Assembly: GCF_000196675.2 (NCBI RefSeq)
Contig: NC_015312.1
Location: forward strand, 4,712,001-4,776,000
Direction: 5' to 3'
Length of the DNA: 64,000 bases
Source of the DNA: Pseudonocardia benzenivorans CB1190
GTDB taxonomy: Bacteria > Actinomycetota > Actinomycetes > Mycobacteriales > Pseudonocardiaceae
Positions 1-6,828 of the stretch are shown here, one piece after another (the stretch's first letter is position 1; every line of letters begins with the position of its first letter). The notes beneath the pieces were generated by a model. That model was given only the letters and a program-made list of their open reading frames with translations, ran no database searches and had not been told where the DNA came from. The position numbers were made by a program, and so were the translations under genes.

Positions 1-591
1 GTAGCCGGCCTTCTCCGCCATATAGGCCAGGCCGGCGTTGTTCCCGGCCCAGATCGCGTCCTCCACCGCCGACCGGAACTGCCCCCACGCCTCCGCTGCG
101 GTCTCGTCCCCCGCTGCGCGGGCGGCGGTCTCCTTTGCCTCGAACGCGGTGTGGACCAGCGTGATGGACTTGGCGACGCTGAACGTCATGTCGTAGAACG
201 CCACGTTCCGCCGCGCCGCCTTGCCCGCTTCTGTACGGAGTTCAACGCGGCGTTCAGCCGACGCGTTCGGCTCGCGTTCAACCGCCGCGGCGTACAACTC
301 GTCCTCTGACTGGTAGCGCCGTCCCGTGTGCCCGAGCGTGCTCACCTCGTCCCACCGAGAGGGGTCGTTGAACGCCTCGTGGCGGGGGTCGAGGAACCGC
401 TCGTAGACCGCCTTCATGTCCTGGGCCTCGACCAGCCCCCGCAGACCCAGCTTCTCCGCCCCGGCCCCCCACCAACGGCCCGGAGGCTCTCCCTCGGTGA
501 CGGCGCCGGTGTAGTAGTTCTCCCGCCCTGCGGCAACCTGCTTGAGCAGGTAGTCGGGGCTGTAGCCGTTGTTGATCCTCAGCACCCGCAC
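1..591 (-). CDS. MobF (TrwC/TraI-type) relaxase, N-terminal part
   Basis: This gene runs off the left edge; about 197 codons are visible, read from a GTG near 591. GTG codons at 585, 594 and 600 are alternatives, so the exact start is uncertain. The translation matches the TrwC relaxase fold: an N-terminal VRVLRINNGYSPDYLLKQV stretch with candidate nicking tyrosines, the family signature GEPPGRWWGAGAEKLGL near residue 35, and a FSVAKSITLVH strand near residue 130. The HUH metal histidines would lie further left. Such proteins nick oriT and lead the transferred strand. It is the last gene of the leftward operon and follows the DUF2637 gene after a possible oriT. CGTTCA/TGAACG hexamers also occur inside it (180, 251, 275, 369). 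Confidence 0.85.
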   Translation of the reverse strand, partial: MRVLRINNGYSPDYLLKQVAAGRENYYTGAVTEGEPPGRWWGAGAEKLGLRGLVEAQDMKAVYERFLDPRHEAFNDPSRWDEVSTLGHTGRRYQSEDELYAAAVEREPNASAERRVELRTEAGKAARRNVAFYDMTFSVAKSITLVHTAFEAKETAARAAGDETAAEAWGQFRSAVEDAIWAGNNAGLAYMAEKAGY

Positions 592-830
592 CACCCCCAC
601 GACCAGCCGATCCACGCATGGGCCGATGCGGCAGCGCGGAGCGCCCCGTCGGGTCGGCCGGAGGCCGGCCCTCCCCGTCGGATCGTGATGCAAAGGTGTG
701 ATGGCTTTGATCTTGTAGGGGTTGAGTCTGTTTCGGTGGCTTTGTCGGTCTTGCTGGTGTGCTGCTGGGTCGTGCTGGTCGTGGTCGTGAGCTGAGCTGC
801 TGATGGGTGCTGGTTGGCGTTGGTGGTCAT
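579..830 (-). CDS. Possible small Thr-rich peptide ahead of relaxase
   Basis: An 83-codon frame begins with an ATG that overlaps the stop of the DUF2637 gene in the ATGA arrangement used through this operon, and ends just inside the relaxase start. Its first half is Thr/Ser/Gln-rich and its second half is translated from a GC hairpin region. No family is recognised. The Thr-rich composition may simply reflect strand-skewed, oriT-like DNA, so coding status is doubtful. Confidence 0.25.
   Translation of the reverse strand: MTTNANQHPSAAQLTTTTSTTQQHTSKTDKATETDSTPTRSKPSHLCITIRRGGPASGRPDGALRAAASAHAWIGWSWGWCGC
644..681. other. Hairpin with flanking direct repeats (candidate oriT/nic)
   Basis: A GC-rich hairpin has arms GGGTCGGCC (651-659) and GGCCGGCCC (663-671), with one G-T mismatch and a 3-nt loop. 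It is flanked by two copies of CCCCGTCGG (644-652 and 673-681). It lies directly upstream of the relaxase start. To its right (685-830) the top strand is markedly G/T-rich and lower in GC than its surroundings. Relaxase-adjacent hairpins with repeats are typical of oriT. A terminator is the alternative, but no T-tract follows. Confidence 0.4.
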
Positions 831-1747
831 GGCTGGGTGTCCTCGTGGCTGTCGGGGAGCGGGGTGCCGGTGGCGTCCGGGGCGGCCGCAGGCCGCGCGT
901 GGGCGGCCTGCTGGTCCTCGCGGAGCGTCTTGAGCGCGGTGGCAGCGGTGCCGCGGGAGACACCGGCTTCGGCCTCGACCTCGGAGACGGTCGGGAGCTC
1001 TCCGGAGCGGGCCGCGAGGCGCGCTGCGGCCGCGAGAGCGCGGTCGCGGGCGGGTGCTTCCGGCCCCCTGGCGGGGCCACGTTCAAGGCGTCCGGTCCGG
1101 CCGACGAACGGGGTGACCACCCCGTCGGCGCCGTTGAACGATTCGGCCGTCGACGGGGCGTCGGCGACGATCGGGAGGGGCGCGGTGAGGGGCTCTGAAC
1201 GCTCGATTGAACGCCCAGTTGAACGCTCTGAACGGCTGAACGCCTCGGATTGAACGGACTGAACGCTCGAGTCTGAACGGTGGGCGTCGGCGTGAACAGC
1301 TGAACGCTCCCCCGTTGAACGGCCTCCGTTGTCGGTGGGATGGTCGGCGGCGAGCAGGTGCAGCAGGTGCGCGGCGAGCGCCGCGGCGATGGCCGGCCAC
1401 GCCCCGATCCCGAACCGCAACGCGCTCGGCACCGCCAACCCCGCAACCGCGCTGGGGTTGACGTCGCTGGCCAGGAATACCGCCTGCGCCAGCCCTGACA
1501 ACCCGGCCGACAACACGACAACCGACCAGGCGTAGCCGCGCGCCGAACCCTCCAGGCGGGCGGTGGCTGTGTAGGCGACCACAGCGAGACCGTCGGTGAT
1601 GAGCGGGTAGATCCAGGCGATCGACGTCGGCACTCGCGCTGCGACGGCGACCTCGTAGAGACCGTGCGCCGTCGCCGCGGCGGCGCCCAGGGCGACGATG
1701 AGCCCGGGCAGCCACAACACCCACCGGCTCCCCCTGTTGTCGGTCAT
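827..1747 (-). CDS. DUF2637 membrane protein with C-terminal HTH
   Basis: The protein has 306 residues from an ATG that overlaps the previous stop (ATGA). The N-terminal ~140 residues hold about four hydrophobic segments, beginning SRWVLWLPGLIVALGAAA, and match the DUF2637/Spd-type proteins of actinobacterial plasmids and integrative elements, thought to act in transfer or spread. A Ser/Arg-rich linker follows, then a helix-turn-helix-like region (TVSEVEAEAGVSRGTAATAL) near the C-terminus. The linker is encoded by the TGAACG repeat array described separately, so its composition probably follows from DNA-level selection. The family call is good; the exact role is unknown. Confidence 0.75.
   Translation of the reverse strand: MTDNRGSRWVLWLPGLIVALGAAAATAHGLYEVAVAARVPTSIAWIYPLITDGLAVVAYTATARLEGSARGYAWSVVVLSAGLSGLAQAVFLASDVNPSAVAGLAVPSALRFGIGAWPAIAAALAAHLLHLLAADHPTDNGGRSTGERSAVHADAHRSDSSVQSVQSEAFSRSERSTGRSIERSEPLTAPLPIVADAPSTAESFNGADGVVTPFVGRTGRLERGPARGPEAPARDRALAAAARLAARSGELPTVSEVEAEAGVSRGTAATALKTLREDQQAAHARPAAAPDATGTPLPDSHEDTQP
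1135..1321. repeat. TGAACG hexamer array (11 exact copies)
   Basis: Exact TGAACG copies start at 1135, 1196, 1208, 1220, 1229, 1237, 1251, 1260, 1274, 1301 and 1316, with a TGAACA at 1293. All are in the same orientation, and most are 8-15 bp apart. The array lies inside the DUF2637 gene. On the coding strand the complement CGTTCA appears in all three codon phases (CGT-TCA, GTT-CA and TTC-A), so the repeats are not explained by a peptide repeat. Reiterated short motifs in transfer genes are known as binding sites of transfer proteins in actinomycete elements. Confidence 0.85.
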
Positions 1748-2142
1748 CGGGGCGGCTGCCGTTCCCGGCTGGTGTCGCCGCGCTGGATCAGCCGCCGAGC
1801 AACAGCGGACCAGTCCCCCGCCGCGGAGATCGCATGCGAGGCCTGCCGAGCCGCGGCCATCCGTGAGGTGCGGAGGACGGCGACTTCGGCGGCGAGACGG
1901 CCGGCGATGACGAGCGGGTCGCGCTCGACCAGGCAGCCGATCACGAACACCGCGACAGCGGCGAGCTTGGCCTCGGTATCGGCGTCGGCCCATTCCGCGG
2001 TCCCGAGCAGCGGCACCTCGACGCCCTCGGCGCTCGCGGCGACGATCCACGGGTCCAGGAATTCGGCCACGACCTCGACGTCGCGCTCGCACAACCAGCT
2101 CGGCGCGGAGGCCGCGGCGCGGGTGGCGTTGGTGGTGGTCAT
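1744..2142 (-). CDS. Element-encoded hypothetical protein
   Basis: This 132-residue protein starts at an ATG that overlaps the upstream stop (ATGA); its own stop overlaps the DUF2637 start. The sequence is alpha-helical with no membrane segment. A PLLGTAEWADADTEAKLAAVAVF stretch faintly recalls DUF2742-type proteins of actinophages and plasmids, but the match is too weak to assign. Its position between the DUF4913 and DUF2637 genes suggests an accessory role in transfer or stability. Confidence 0.65.
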   Translation of the reverse strand: MTTTNATRAAASAPSWLCERDVEVVAEFLDPWIVAASAEGVEVPLLGTAEWADADTEAKLAAVAVFVIGCLVERDPLVIAGRLAAEVAVLRTSRMAAARQASHAISAAGDWSAVARRLIQRGDTSRERQPPR

Positions 2143-2807
2143 GTCCAGGCTCCTTCCGCGGCGGTGTGTGCGGGTTCGGGCGGGGTCGTGTCGCGGGCGG
2201 TGGCCCACCAGCCCGCGATGTCGGCGAGTTGATCGGCCCCGGGCAGGTCGGGGCACCCGGCGTGCAGTGGCGGGCGACCGGGCCTGTCGCGGTGCCGATC
2301 GCGTGAGCAGGACCCGACGGCTTGACGGATACGGCGCACCACACCGGGGCGTTGCCGGTCGTGCCAGTCCCCCGCGAGGGCGACCGAGGCGGCGGGGCCT
2401 TGGTAGGCGGCCGACCAGGCGTGCATCAGCCAGACCAGTTCTTCGACGACGTCGGGATGCCACAGCCAGCAGTCCGACAACGCCGCAGCACCGTCGGGGT
2501 AGCGGAGATAGATCGCCTGCAACCAGCCGCCGAGTTGGTCGAGCAGAGTCGTGGTGTTCTCGGGGTCCTCGGGGGCGAGCAGCCAGGACGGGGCAGGGCC
2601 GGCGTTGCGGCGGTTGGCGATCGAGGCGACGGTCCCGGAAAGCCGGGCCAAGACCTCAGCCAACTCCTCCACCCGTGTAGGGAGTGAGGTGAGGGGGTCG
2701 ACGTCGCGGCGCAGGCCGTCGACGAGGCGAGCCAGCCCGGCGACCGGGCCCGACCAGCCCTCCTCACCCGAGCTCGGGCTGGGGATCGGCGGCGGATTCG
2801 GGGTCAT
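2139..2807 (-). CDS. DUF4913 domain protein
   Basis: This 222-residue protein starts at an ATG preceded by GGAG nine bases upstream. The central region, with YLRYPDGAAALSDCWLWHPDVVEELVWLMHAWSAAY near residues 100-135, matches the conserved core of DUF4913, a family found next to coupling proteins on actinobacterial plasmids and integrative elements. The N-terminal third has a predicted coiled coil (RVEELAEVLARLSGTV). The gene follows the coupling-protein gene after about 105 bp and overlaps the next start. Function is unknown; a relaxosome accessory role is inferred only from context. Confidence 0.75.
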   Translation of the reverse strand: MTPNPPPIPSPSSGEEGWSGPVAGLARLVDGLRRDVDPLTSLPTRVEELAEVLARLSGTVASIANRRNAGPAPSWLLAPEDPENTTTLLDQLGGWLQAIYLRYPDGAAALSDCWLWHPDVVEELVWLMHAWSAAYQGPAASVALAGDWHDRQRPGVVRRIRQAVGSCSRDRHRDRPGRPPLHAGCPDLPGADQLADIAGWWATARDTTPPEPAHTAAEGAWT

Positions 2808-2912
2808 CGGATGCTCCAGAGAGGCGTGGTGGCGCGCCGGGCCAGACCCGCCCCAGCGCAGGGCGAGTCCGGCCGGCGGCGCGCGAACAGAAATGCGAGT
2901 GCGGTCGGCGGG

Positions 2913-4787
2913 TCAGCCGGTGGGGCGCTGGTCGCCGTCCTCGTCGGGCTCGACGGGCAGGGCGTCGAGGACCACCAGCCGGGGGCGCTGCGGCGTCGAC
3001 TCGGCCGGGCCGACGGTGAGCACGCCGCGGACCGGGCGCGCCGGGAGGCGGCGGCGCCGCAGACGTCGCCCGATCCGGTCCGGCATCCCCTGCCACCACC
3101 CAGCCCAGCGGGCGAGGCGCTCGGCGAGGTCGGGGTGGTCATCGGAGAACTGCGCCCAGCGCTGCTCGGGGCGCTGCCAGATCATCTGCGCCCGCCCGAT
3201 CACCGGCGCGATCCCCCGACGGATCACCAACACCCGCCCCGCCGGAAGGTTCGCGATCTGCGCCGGGGAGAGCACCGCGGTCTTCCGGGTGCCGTGGGCG
3301 GTGGTGTGGCGGGCCGGGTCGACGGTGTCGGCGGGCTCGTCCCGGTCTCCGGTCAGGGTGGACCAGAACTGCAGGTCGTCGCGGTCGCGGGTGCCGCCGA
3401 ACACCATCACCGCACCCGCGTTGTTCAGGATCGTCGCCGCGTCATGCTGGCCGTAGCGGGCCAGGAGCTGGGCGCGGGACTGGAACGCGCAGATGATGTT
3501 GACCCCGCGCCCGCCCATGTCAGCGGTCCAGGACTCGAGAGGGACCGGGCAGATCAGAGCGGCCTCGTCGAGCGCCAGCCTGAGTGGCGGGTCGAGCCGT
3601 CCGCCTGGGCGGGTGGCGGCGGTGCGGCGGGCCTGGCGGGCGATGTGTCCGGTGAGGGCGCAGACCAGCGGGGCGACCTGAGCTTCCTCCCCACCCAGGA
3701 GGTAGACGGTGCCGTTGGTGGCCAGGAGCTCGTCGACGTCGAGCGGACGGGCCCACGGCTTCTGCTCACCGAGCCCGGCCGCCGCGCTCGCAGCAGGCGA
3801 GGTGAGCCAGCCGAGCGCGGGCATGATCGTCGAGGTGATCGAGGACCGGGTGCGGTCGTTCGTGCCCAGGAACTGGCCCAGGTCGAGCTCGAACGCCGGC
3901 TCCGGGCTGCGACGCAGCAACACCGTCAGCTCCCGCGACGCCGCTCCCGGATCGGCCAGCCAGCCGAGGACGTCGCGCATCGACCGGCCACCGAGTGCCG
4001 CGGCGTGCAGCAGCGCTGCGAGGACGCGGCGGCCTTGGGCGTCCCAGAACTCCCGATCACCCGACGCGCCGGCGCGGGTGGTGGCGGCGAGCATGTCCGT
4101 CGCGCGCTCCCCCACCGTCACCGGATCCGCGCACCCGGAGACCGGGTCGAAGGTCACCGTGGACGGGAGACCGGCGAGGCCGACGGCGTTGAACACCCAC
4201 ACCGGCCCCCGCCCCGCGCGCTGGCCGGCGGTGAGCTCGAAGAGGTCCCCGCGGGTGGAGGCGACGAGAGCGGCGCCGGGGGCGTCGAGGATCTGCGCGG
4301 CCAACCACCCCGACTTCCCGGTCCGGGGGCCGCCGAAGATCAGCGTGACGTCCTCGACCGAGGACCACACCCACAACAACCCGCTGCGGCACAACCGCAC
4401 CGCCACCTCCGGCACCGGCAGCCGCCACCGATCCCGACGATCCATCCCCGCCAGCGACGGGCGCACCCCGCCGGCACGGCGGCGCATCGCCGCCGACCCG
4501 GCGAACCGAAGGATGTCGAAGCTCGACGCGACCCCGGACTTCCGCCGCGAGCGGGAGCCCCACCGGTTCACCGTCGCCGACGAGCGGGTCCACCGATGCC
4601 ACACCCACACGCCGCCCGCGGCGGCGACGATCAGCAACAGTGGCAGCCCGACGACCGCCACAAGGGCGGTGAGCGGGAGCAGCGCGATGAGGCCGAGGCC
4701 GGCGCTGAGGACCTTCGCCCCCCGCCTCGCCGCCAGCACCGACCCGCCGACGGCGGCGAGCGGGAGAAGGACCGTCCAGAGGTTCAT
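2913..4787 (-). CDS. VirD4/TraG-type conjugative coupling ATPase
   Basis: This 624-residue protein starts at an ATG overlapping the upstream stop (ATGA). Residues about 4-64 contain two to three membrane segments. A Walker A motif FGGPRTGKS lies at residues 151-159 and a Walker B LRLALDEAA at 402-410. A later segment, GRGVNIICAFQSRAQLLARYG, resembles the TraG/VirD4 C-terminal region. Coupling proteins dock the relaxase-DNA complex at the secretion channel. It differs from the FtsK-like TraB of pSAM2-type elements, which points to single-strand transfer. The family call is firm; which channel it couples to is unknown. Confidence 0.85.
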   Translation of the reverse strand: MNLWTVLLPLAAVGGSVLAARRGAKVLSAGLGLIALLPLTALVAVVGLPLLLIVAAAGGVWVWHRWTRSSATVNRWGSRSRRKSGVASSFDILRFAGSAAMRRRAGGVRPSLAGMDRRDRWRLPVPEVAVRLCRSGLLWVWSSVEDVTLIFGGPRTGKSGWLAAQILDAPGAALVASTRGDLFELTAGQRAGRGPVWVFNAVGLAGLPSTVTFDPVSGCADPVTVGERATDMLAATTRAGASGDREFWDAQGRRVLAALLHAAALGGRSMRDVLGWLADPGAASRELTVLLRRSPEPAFELDLGQFLGTNDRTRSSITSTIMPALGWLTSPAASAAAGLGEQKPWARPLDVDELLATNGTVYLLGGEEAQVAPLVCALTGHIARQARRTAATRPGGRLDPPLRLALDEAALICPVPLESWTADMGGRGVNIICAFQSRAQLLARYGQHDAATILNNAGAVMVFGGTRDRDDLQFWSTLTGDRDEPADTVDPARHTTAHGTRKTAVLSPAQIANLPAGRVLVIRRGIAPVIGRAQMIWQRPEQRWAQFSDDHPDLAERLARWAGWWQGMPDRIGRRLRRRRLPARPVRGVLTVGPAESTPQRPRLVVLDALPVEPDEDGDQRPTG

Positions 4788-5146
4788 CGAATCACCAGCA
4801 GCGCAGCCGCAACAGCCTCGGCGATCGCACGAGCATTGGCCGGACCCATGCGTGAGAACCGGAACCGGTCCTCCCCCAACGCGATCACGAGGTCGAGCAC
4901 CGCGATCTCGCTCGTCGACGCCTTCGCGAAGACACCCGCGACGAACGCCGCCCGGGCCTTGGTCCAGTCGATCCAGCACAACCCGTCGATGTCGCGCTCG
5001 ATGCACGCGTCACGGAACTCCGCCCGCGCCGGCCACGTGCCGTGCCCGATCAGCAGACTCACGGCCGCGGCCACATGCGGGCCCGGCCCCCTCGCCCACC
5101 GCCGCAGGCCGTCGACCGCAGCACTTCCCGACGTCGGCGCGCTCAT
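4784..5146 (-). CDS. Element-encoded hypothetical protein, 120 aa
   Basis: The 120-residue product has ATGA overlaps at both ends, linking it to the neighbouring unknown and to the coupling protein. It is soluble and helical, with an aromatic GLCWIDWTKARAAFVAG patch in the middle. No family is recognised. Tight coupling to the VirD4-like gene suggests the products are made together, perhaps as part of the transfer apparatus. Confidence 0.65.
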   Translation of the reverse strand: MSAPTSGSAAVDGLRRWARGPGPHVAAAVSLLIGHGTWPARAEFRDACIERDIDGLCWIDWTKARAAFVAGVFAKASTSEIAVLDLVIALGEDRFRFSRMGPANARAIAEAVAAALLVIR

Positions 5147-5571
5147 CGCGACACCTCGACAACCTCGCTCGACGTGCCCCGTTCGTCGACGGGCGAGTCA
5201 ACGCCGATGTGCCCGATCCTCGACCAGAACGTGTTGACGACCCGGTCGGCCTCGCGCATCCGGGCGGCGAGCTCGCACAGGTCCAGCGCGGCGAGGTCGA
5301 GGCGCTCGCGCGGGTCGAACGCCCTCGAGTCGTCGTAGACCGGGCGCGTGTCGCCGTAGTGCGCGACCTGCCAGGCCAGCACCTCGGCCAGCCCGCCCAG
5401 CGCGGCGAGGGTGTCGACGACGTCGGCGGCCATCGCGTAGAAGTCAGCGTGGTTCGGCTCGGCCGAGCGCTGCGCGTGGACCGCAGCGCGCCACGCCTTC
5501 GCTCCCGCAGTCGCCTCGCGCACCGCCTCCGGGCGGGTGTCGGTGTCGTGGTGGATGTCGTTGGTTCGCAT
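5143..5571 (-). CDS. Element-encoded hypothetical protein, 142 aa
   Basis: The ATG directly abuts the stop codon of the WhiB-like gene, and the stop overlaps the next ATG. The 142 residues are rich in Ala, Asp and Arg and predicted helical, without membrane segments or cysteine clusters. The middle part (FYAMAADVVDTLAALGGLAEVLAWQVAHYGD) looks like small actinobacterial element proteins of unknown function. No specific assignment is possible. Confidence 0.65.
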   Translation of the reverse strand: MRTNDIHHDTDTRPEAVREATAGAKAWRAAVHAQRSAEPNHADFYAMAADVVDTLAALGGLAEVLAWQVAHYGDTRPVYDDSRAFDPRERLDLAALDLCELAARMREADRVVNTFWSRIGHIGVDSPVDERGTSSEVVEVSR

Positions 5572-6114
5572 CTAGGATCGGTGTCCTTCCGGTGTTGTGT
5601 TGCCTGCCAGGGCCTCGCATGCTGTGGAGATTCGGAGGGGAGCTCCGGTTGCAGCCGGACTCCCCTCCCCCGTAACCGCCTCAGCGACGGCGGGACGGTG
5701 CGCTTCGGCGTGCCAGCGATGAGCGGTTCCGCGTACGACTCCGAACCGATGCATCAGCTCGGTCGCGGTCGCCCCGCCGGCAGCGGCACGGCGGCCGGCG
5801 GCGGCTCGCTCCCGCAACCCAGCCGGAGGAATCGACTCGATCCTGTCGACATCCAGGTCGATGCCTCGGCTCCGACGCAGCGCAACGCGTTCGTCTGGAG
5901 TGGTGCCGCCGGCGATGCCCTCGGGGAGTGCCTGCAACGCGAACTCCAGGCACCGCTTCCGGACCGGACAGACCCTGCAGACTTCCTTTGCCACGACAGC
6001 CTGCTCCTCGAACAGCAGGCCGCTGTCCACAGCGGGGAAGAACAGGTCCGGGTCGACCTCGCGACAGGCGGCTACCAGTCGCCAGTCGTTGAAATCGTGT
6101 CGTCGAGCGCTCAT
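5572..6114 (-). CDS. WhiB-like iron-sulfur regulator, divergent
   Basis: The start chosen is the ATG at 6114, which overlaps the membrane-protein stop (ATGA) and places a normal WhiB N-terminus first. The 180-residue product has four cysteines in WhiB spacing: C17, then C46-x2-C49-x5-C55, the ligands for a 4Fe-4S cluster. The family's G-[VI]-W-G-G turn is here GIAGG at 66-70, so the tryptophan is lost. After the core, residues ~105-135 include ATELMHRFGVVRGTAHRW, a likely helix-turn-helix not usual in short Wbl proteins. Probably regulates the element's transfer genes or host physiology. Confidence 0.85.
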   Translation of the reverse strand: MSARRHDFNDWRLVAACREVDPDLFFPAVDSGLLFEEQAVVAKEVCRVCPVRKRCLEFALQALPEGIAGGTTPDERVALRRSRGIDLDVDRIESIPPAGLRERAAAGRRAAAGGATATELMHRFGVVRGTAHRWHAEAHRPAVAEAVTGEGSPAATGAPLRISTACEALAGNTTPEGHRS

Positions 6115-6347
6115 CCGACGGCCTCCGAGCTGGTCGGTGCGCTGTGCCTCAGCGCGGGCGTCGTGGACTGATCCACGGTGGAGAGGAATGAGGAGACCGC
6201 TCCAGGAAGGCCCTGACCGGCGGGGGTGGCAACGAAGAGAACCAGTGCGACCAGTGCGAACACGACCGCTCCGGCGGGTACCCGGCACTTCGCGCAGATG
6301 ACGGCCCCGACGATCGCGAAGAGGATCAGCACTCCGACGCTGCTCAT
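6111..6347 (-). CDS. Small membrane protein of integrative elements
   Basis: This 78-residue protein starts with the ATG that overlaps the excisionase stop. Two hydrophobic helices (residues ~3-20 and ~27-45) are joined by a short basic loop, followed by a polar tail. The second helix, VVFALVALVLFVATPAGQGLPGAV, is a pattern I associate with small proteins encoded beside excisionases in actinobacterial elements. Role unknown; possibly linked to spread or entry exclusion. The coupled position on both sides supports translation. Confidence 0.7.
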   Translation of the reverse strand: MSSVGVLILFAIVGAVICAKCRVPAGAVVFALVALVLFVATPAGQGLPGAVSSFLSTVDQSTTPALRHSAPTSSEAVG

Positions 6348-6607
6348 CGCTGCACCGCCTGAGGGTCCGGAACCCAACCGGCAGCGTCGACGACGCTCTG
6401 CGTTGCGATCGCGGCGTCCACCATCTCGTCGACCGCCCGCGCGGGAACGATGAGCCGCCCCCTGATCCGAACTGCCGGGAAGTCGCCCGCGTTGATCGCT
6501 CGGTAGACGGTCATGGCCGACATGCCGAGCATCCGCGCGACCTGTCCGACGCTGTAGAACGTCGGCGGACCGGCAGCGTCGCGGCTCGCTCCCATCGAGT
6601 CTGACAT
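6344..6607 (-). CDS. Excisionase-like HTH protein
   Basis: The ATG at 6607 has a GGAG eight bases upstream and is preferred over an in-frame start 21 bases further up. The 87-residue product carries a MerR/HTH_17-type DNA-binding domain: FYSVGQVARMLGMSAMTVYRAINAGDFPAVRIRGRLIVP. This is the layout of Xis/AlpA proteins that bend DNA with the integrase. It heads the leftward operon. TACATGT repeats lie just upstream. It is separated from the integrase by several genes, which is common when Xis sits with transfer functions. A transcriptional role is also possible. Confidence 0.75.
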   Translation of the reverse strand: MSDSMGASRDAAGPPTFYSVGQVARMLGMSAMTVYRAINAGDFPAVRIRGRLIVPARAVDEMVDAAIATQSVVDAAGWVPDPQAVQR

Positions 6608-6624
6608 CGTCACTCCATTTCTAT

Positions 6625-6642
6625 ACATGTTTGGTACATGTA
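6625..6642. promoter_or_regulatory. TACATGT direct repeats, candidate operator
   Basis: Two TACATGT copies at 6625-6631 and 6636-6642 are exactly 11 bp apart, one helical turn. The second is part of the palindrome GTACATGTAC. They lie directly upstream of the excisionase start, in an AT-richer patch that should also contain its promoter. Likely a repressor site controlling the leftward operon. Confidence 0.5.
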
Positions 6643-6732
6643 CTGAACAAGGTAGGTACGAGTGCGGGCTCTGTCAACGCCCGTGATCTCGCGTTCCTCA
6701 AGAGTGCTGGCGAGGTGGGAGTCCACGGCAGA

Positions 6733-6759
6733 TGACGCGGGGTGACGCGAGATGACGCG
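6733..6759. promoter_or_regulatory. Triple TGACGCG direct repeat, candidate operator
   Basis: TGACGCG occurs at 6733-6739, 6743-6749 and 6753-6759, with an exact 10-bp period. The array lies 70-95 bp upstream of the XRE-type regulator's start and 125 bp from the excisionase start. In-phase direct repeats suggest cooperative binding by the regulator encoded next to them. Confidence 0.55.
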
Positions 6760-6828
6760 AGATCCAGGTCAGGGTTGATTCCCGCAGCTCAAGACGCCAT
6801 CGTGATCATTACGGCGAACGGGGGATGC

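Noticed and set aside
2811..5237. 808-codon open frame on the plus strand
   Set aside because: It is antisense to the coupling-protein gene and neighbours, has low-complexity Arg/Gly/Pro content and no family match. Long antisense frames are expected at this GC.
6742..6828. Upstream start for the XRE/TPR regulator
   Set aside because: The extra codons would cover one and a half copies of the TGACGCG operator and lack a ribosome site, whereas 6829 has a good one.
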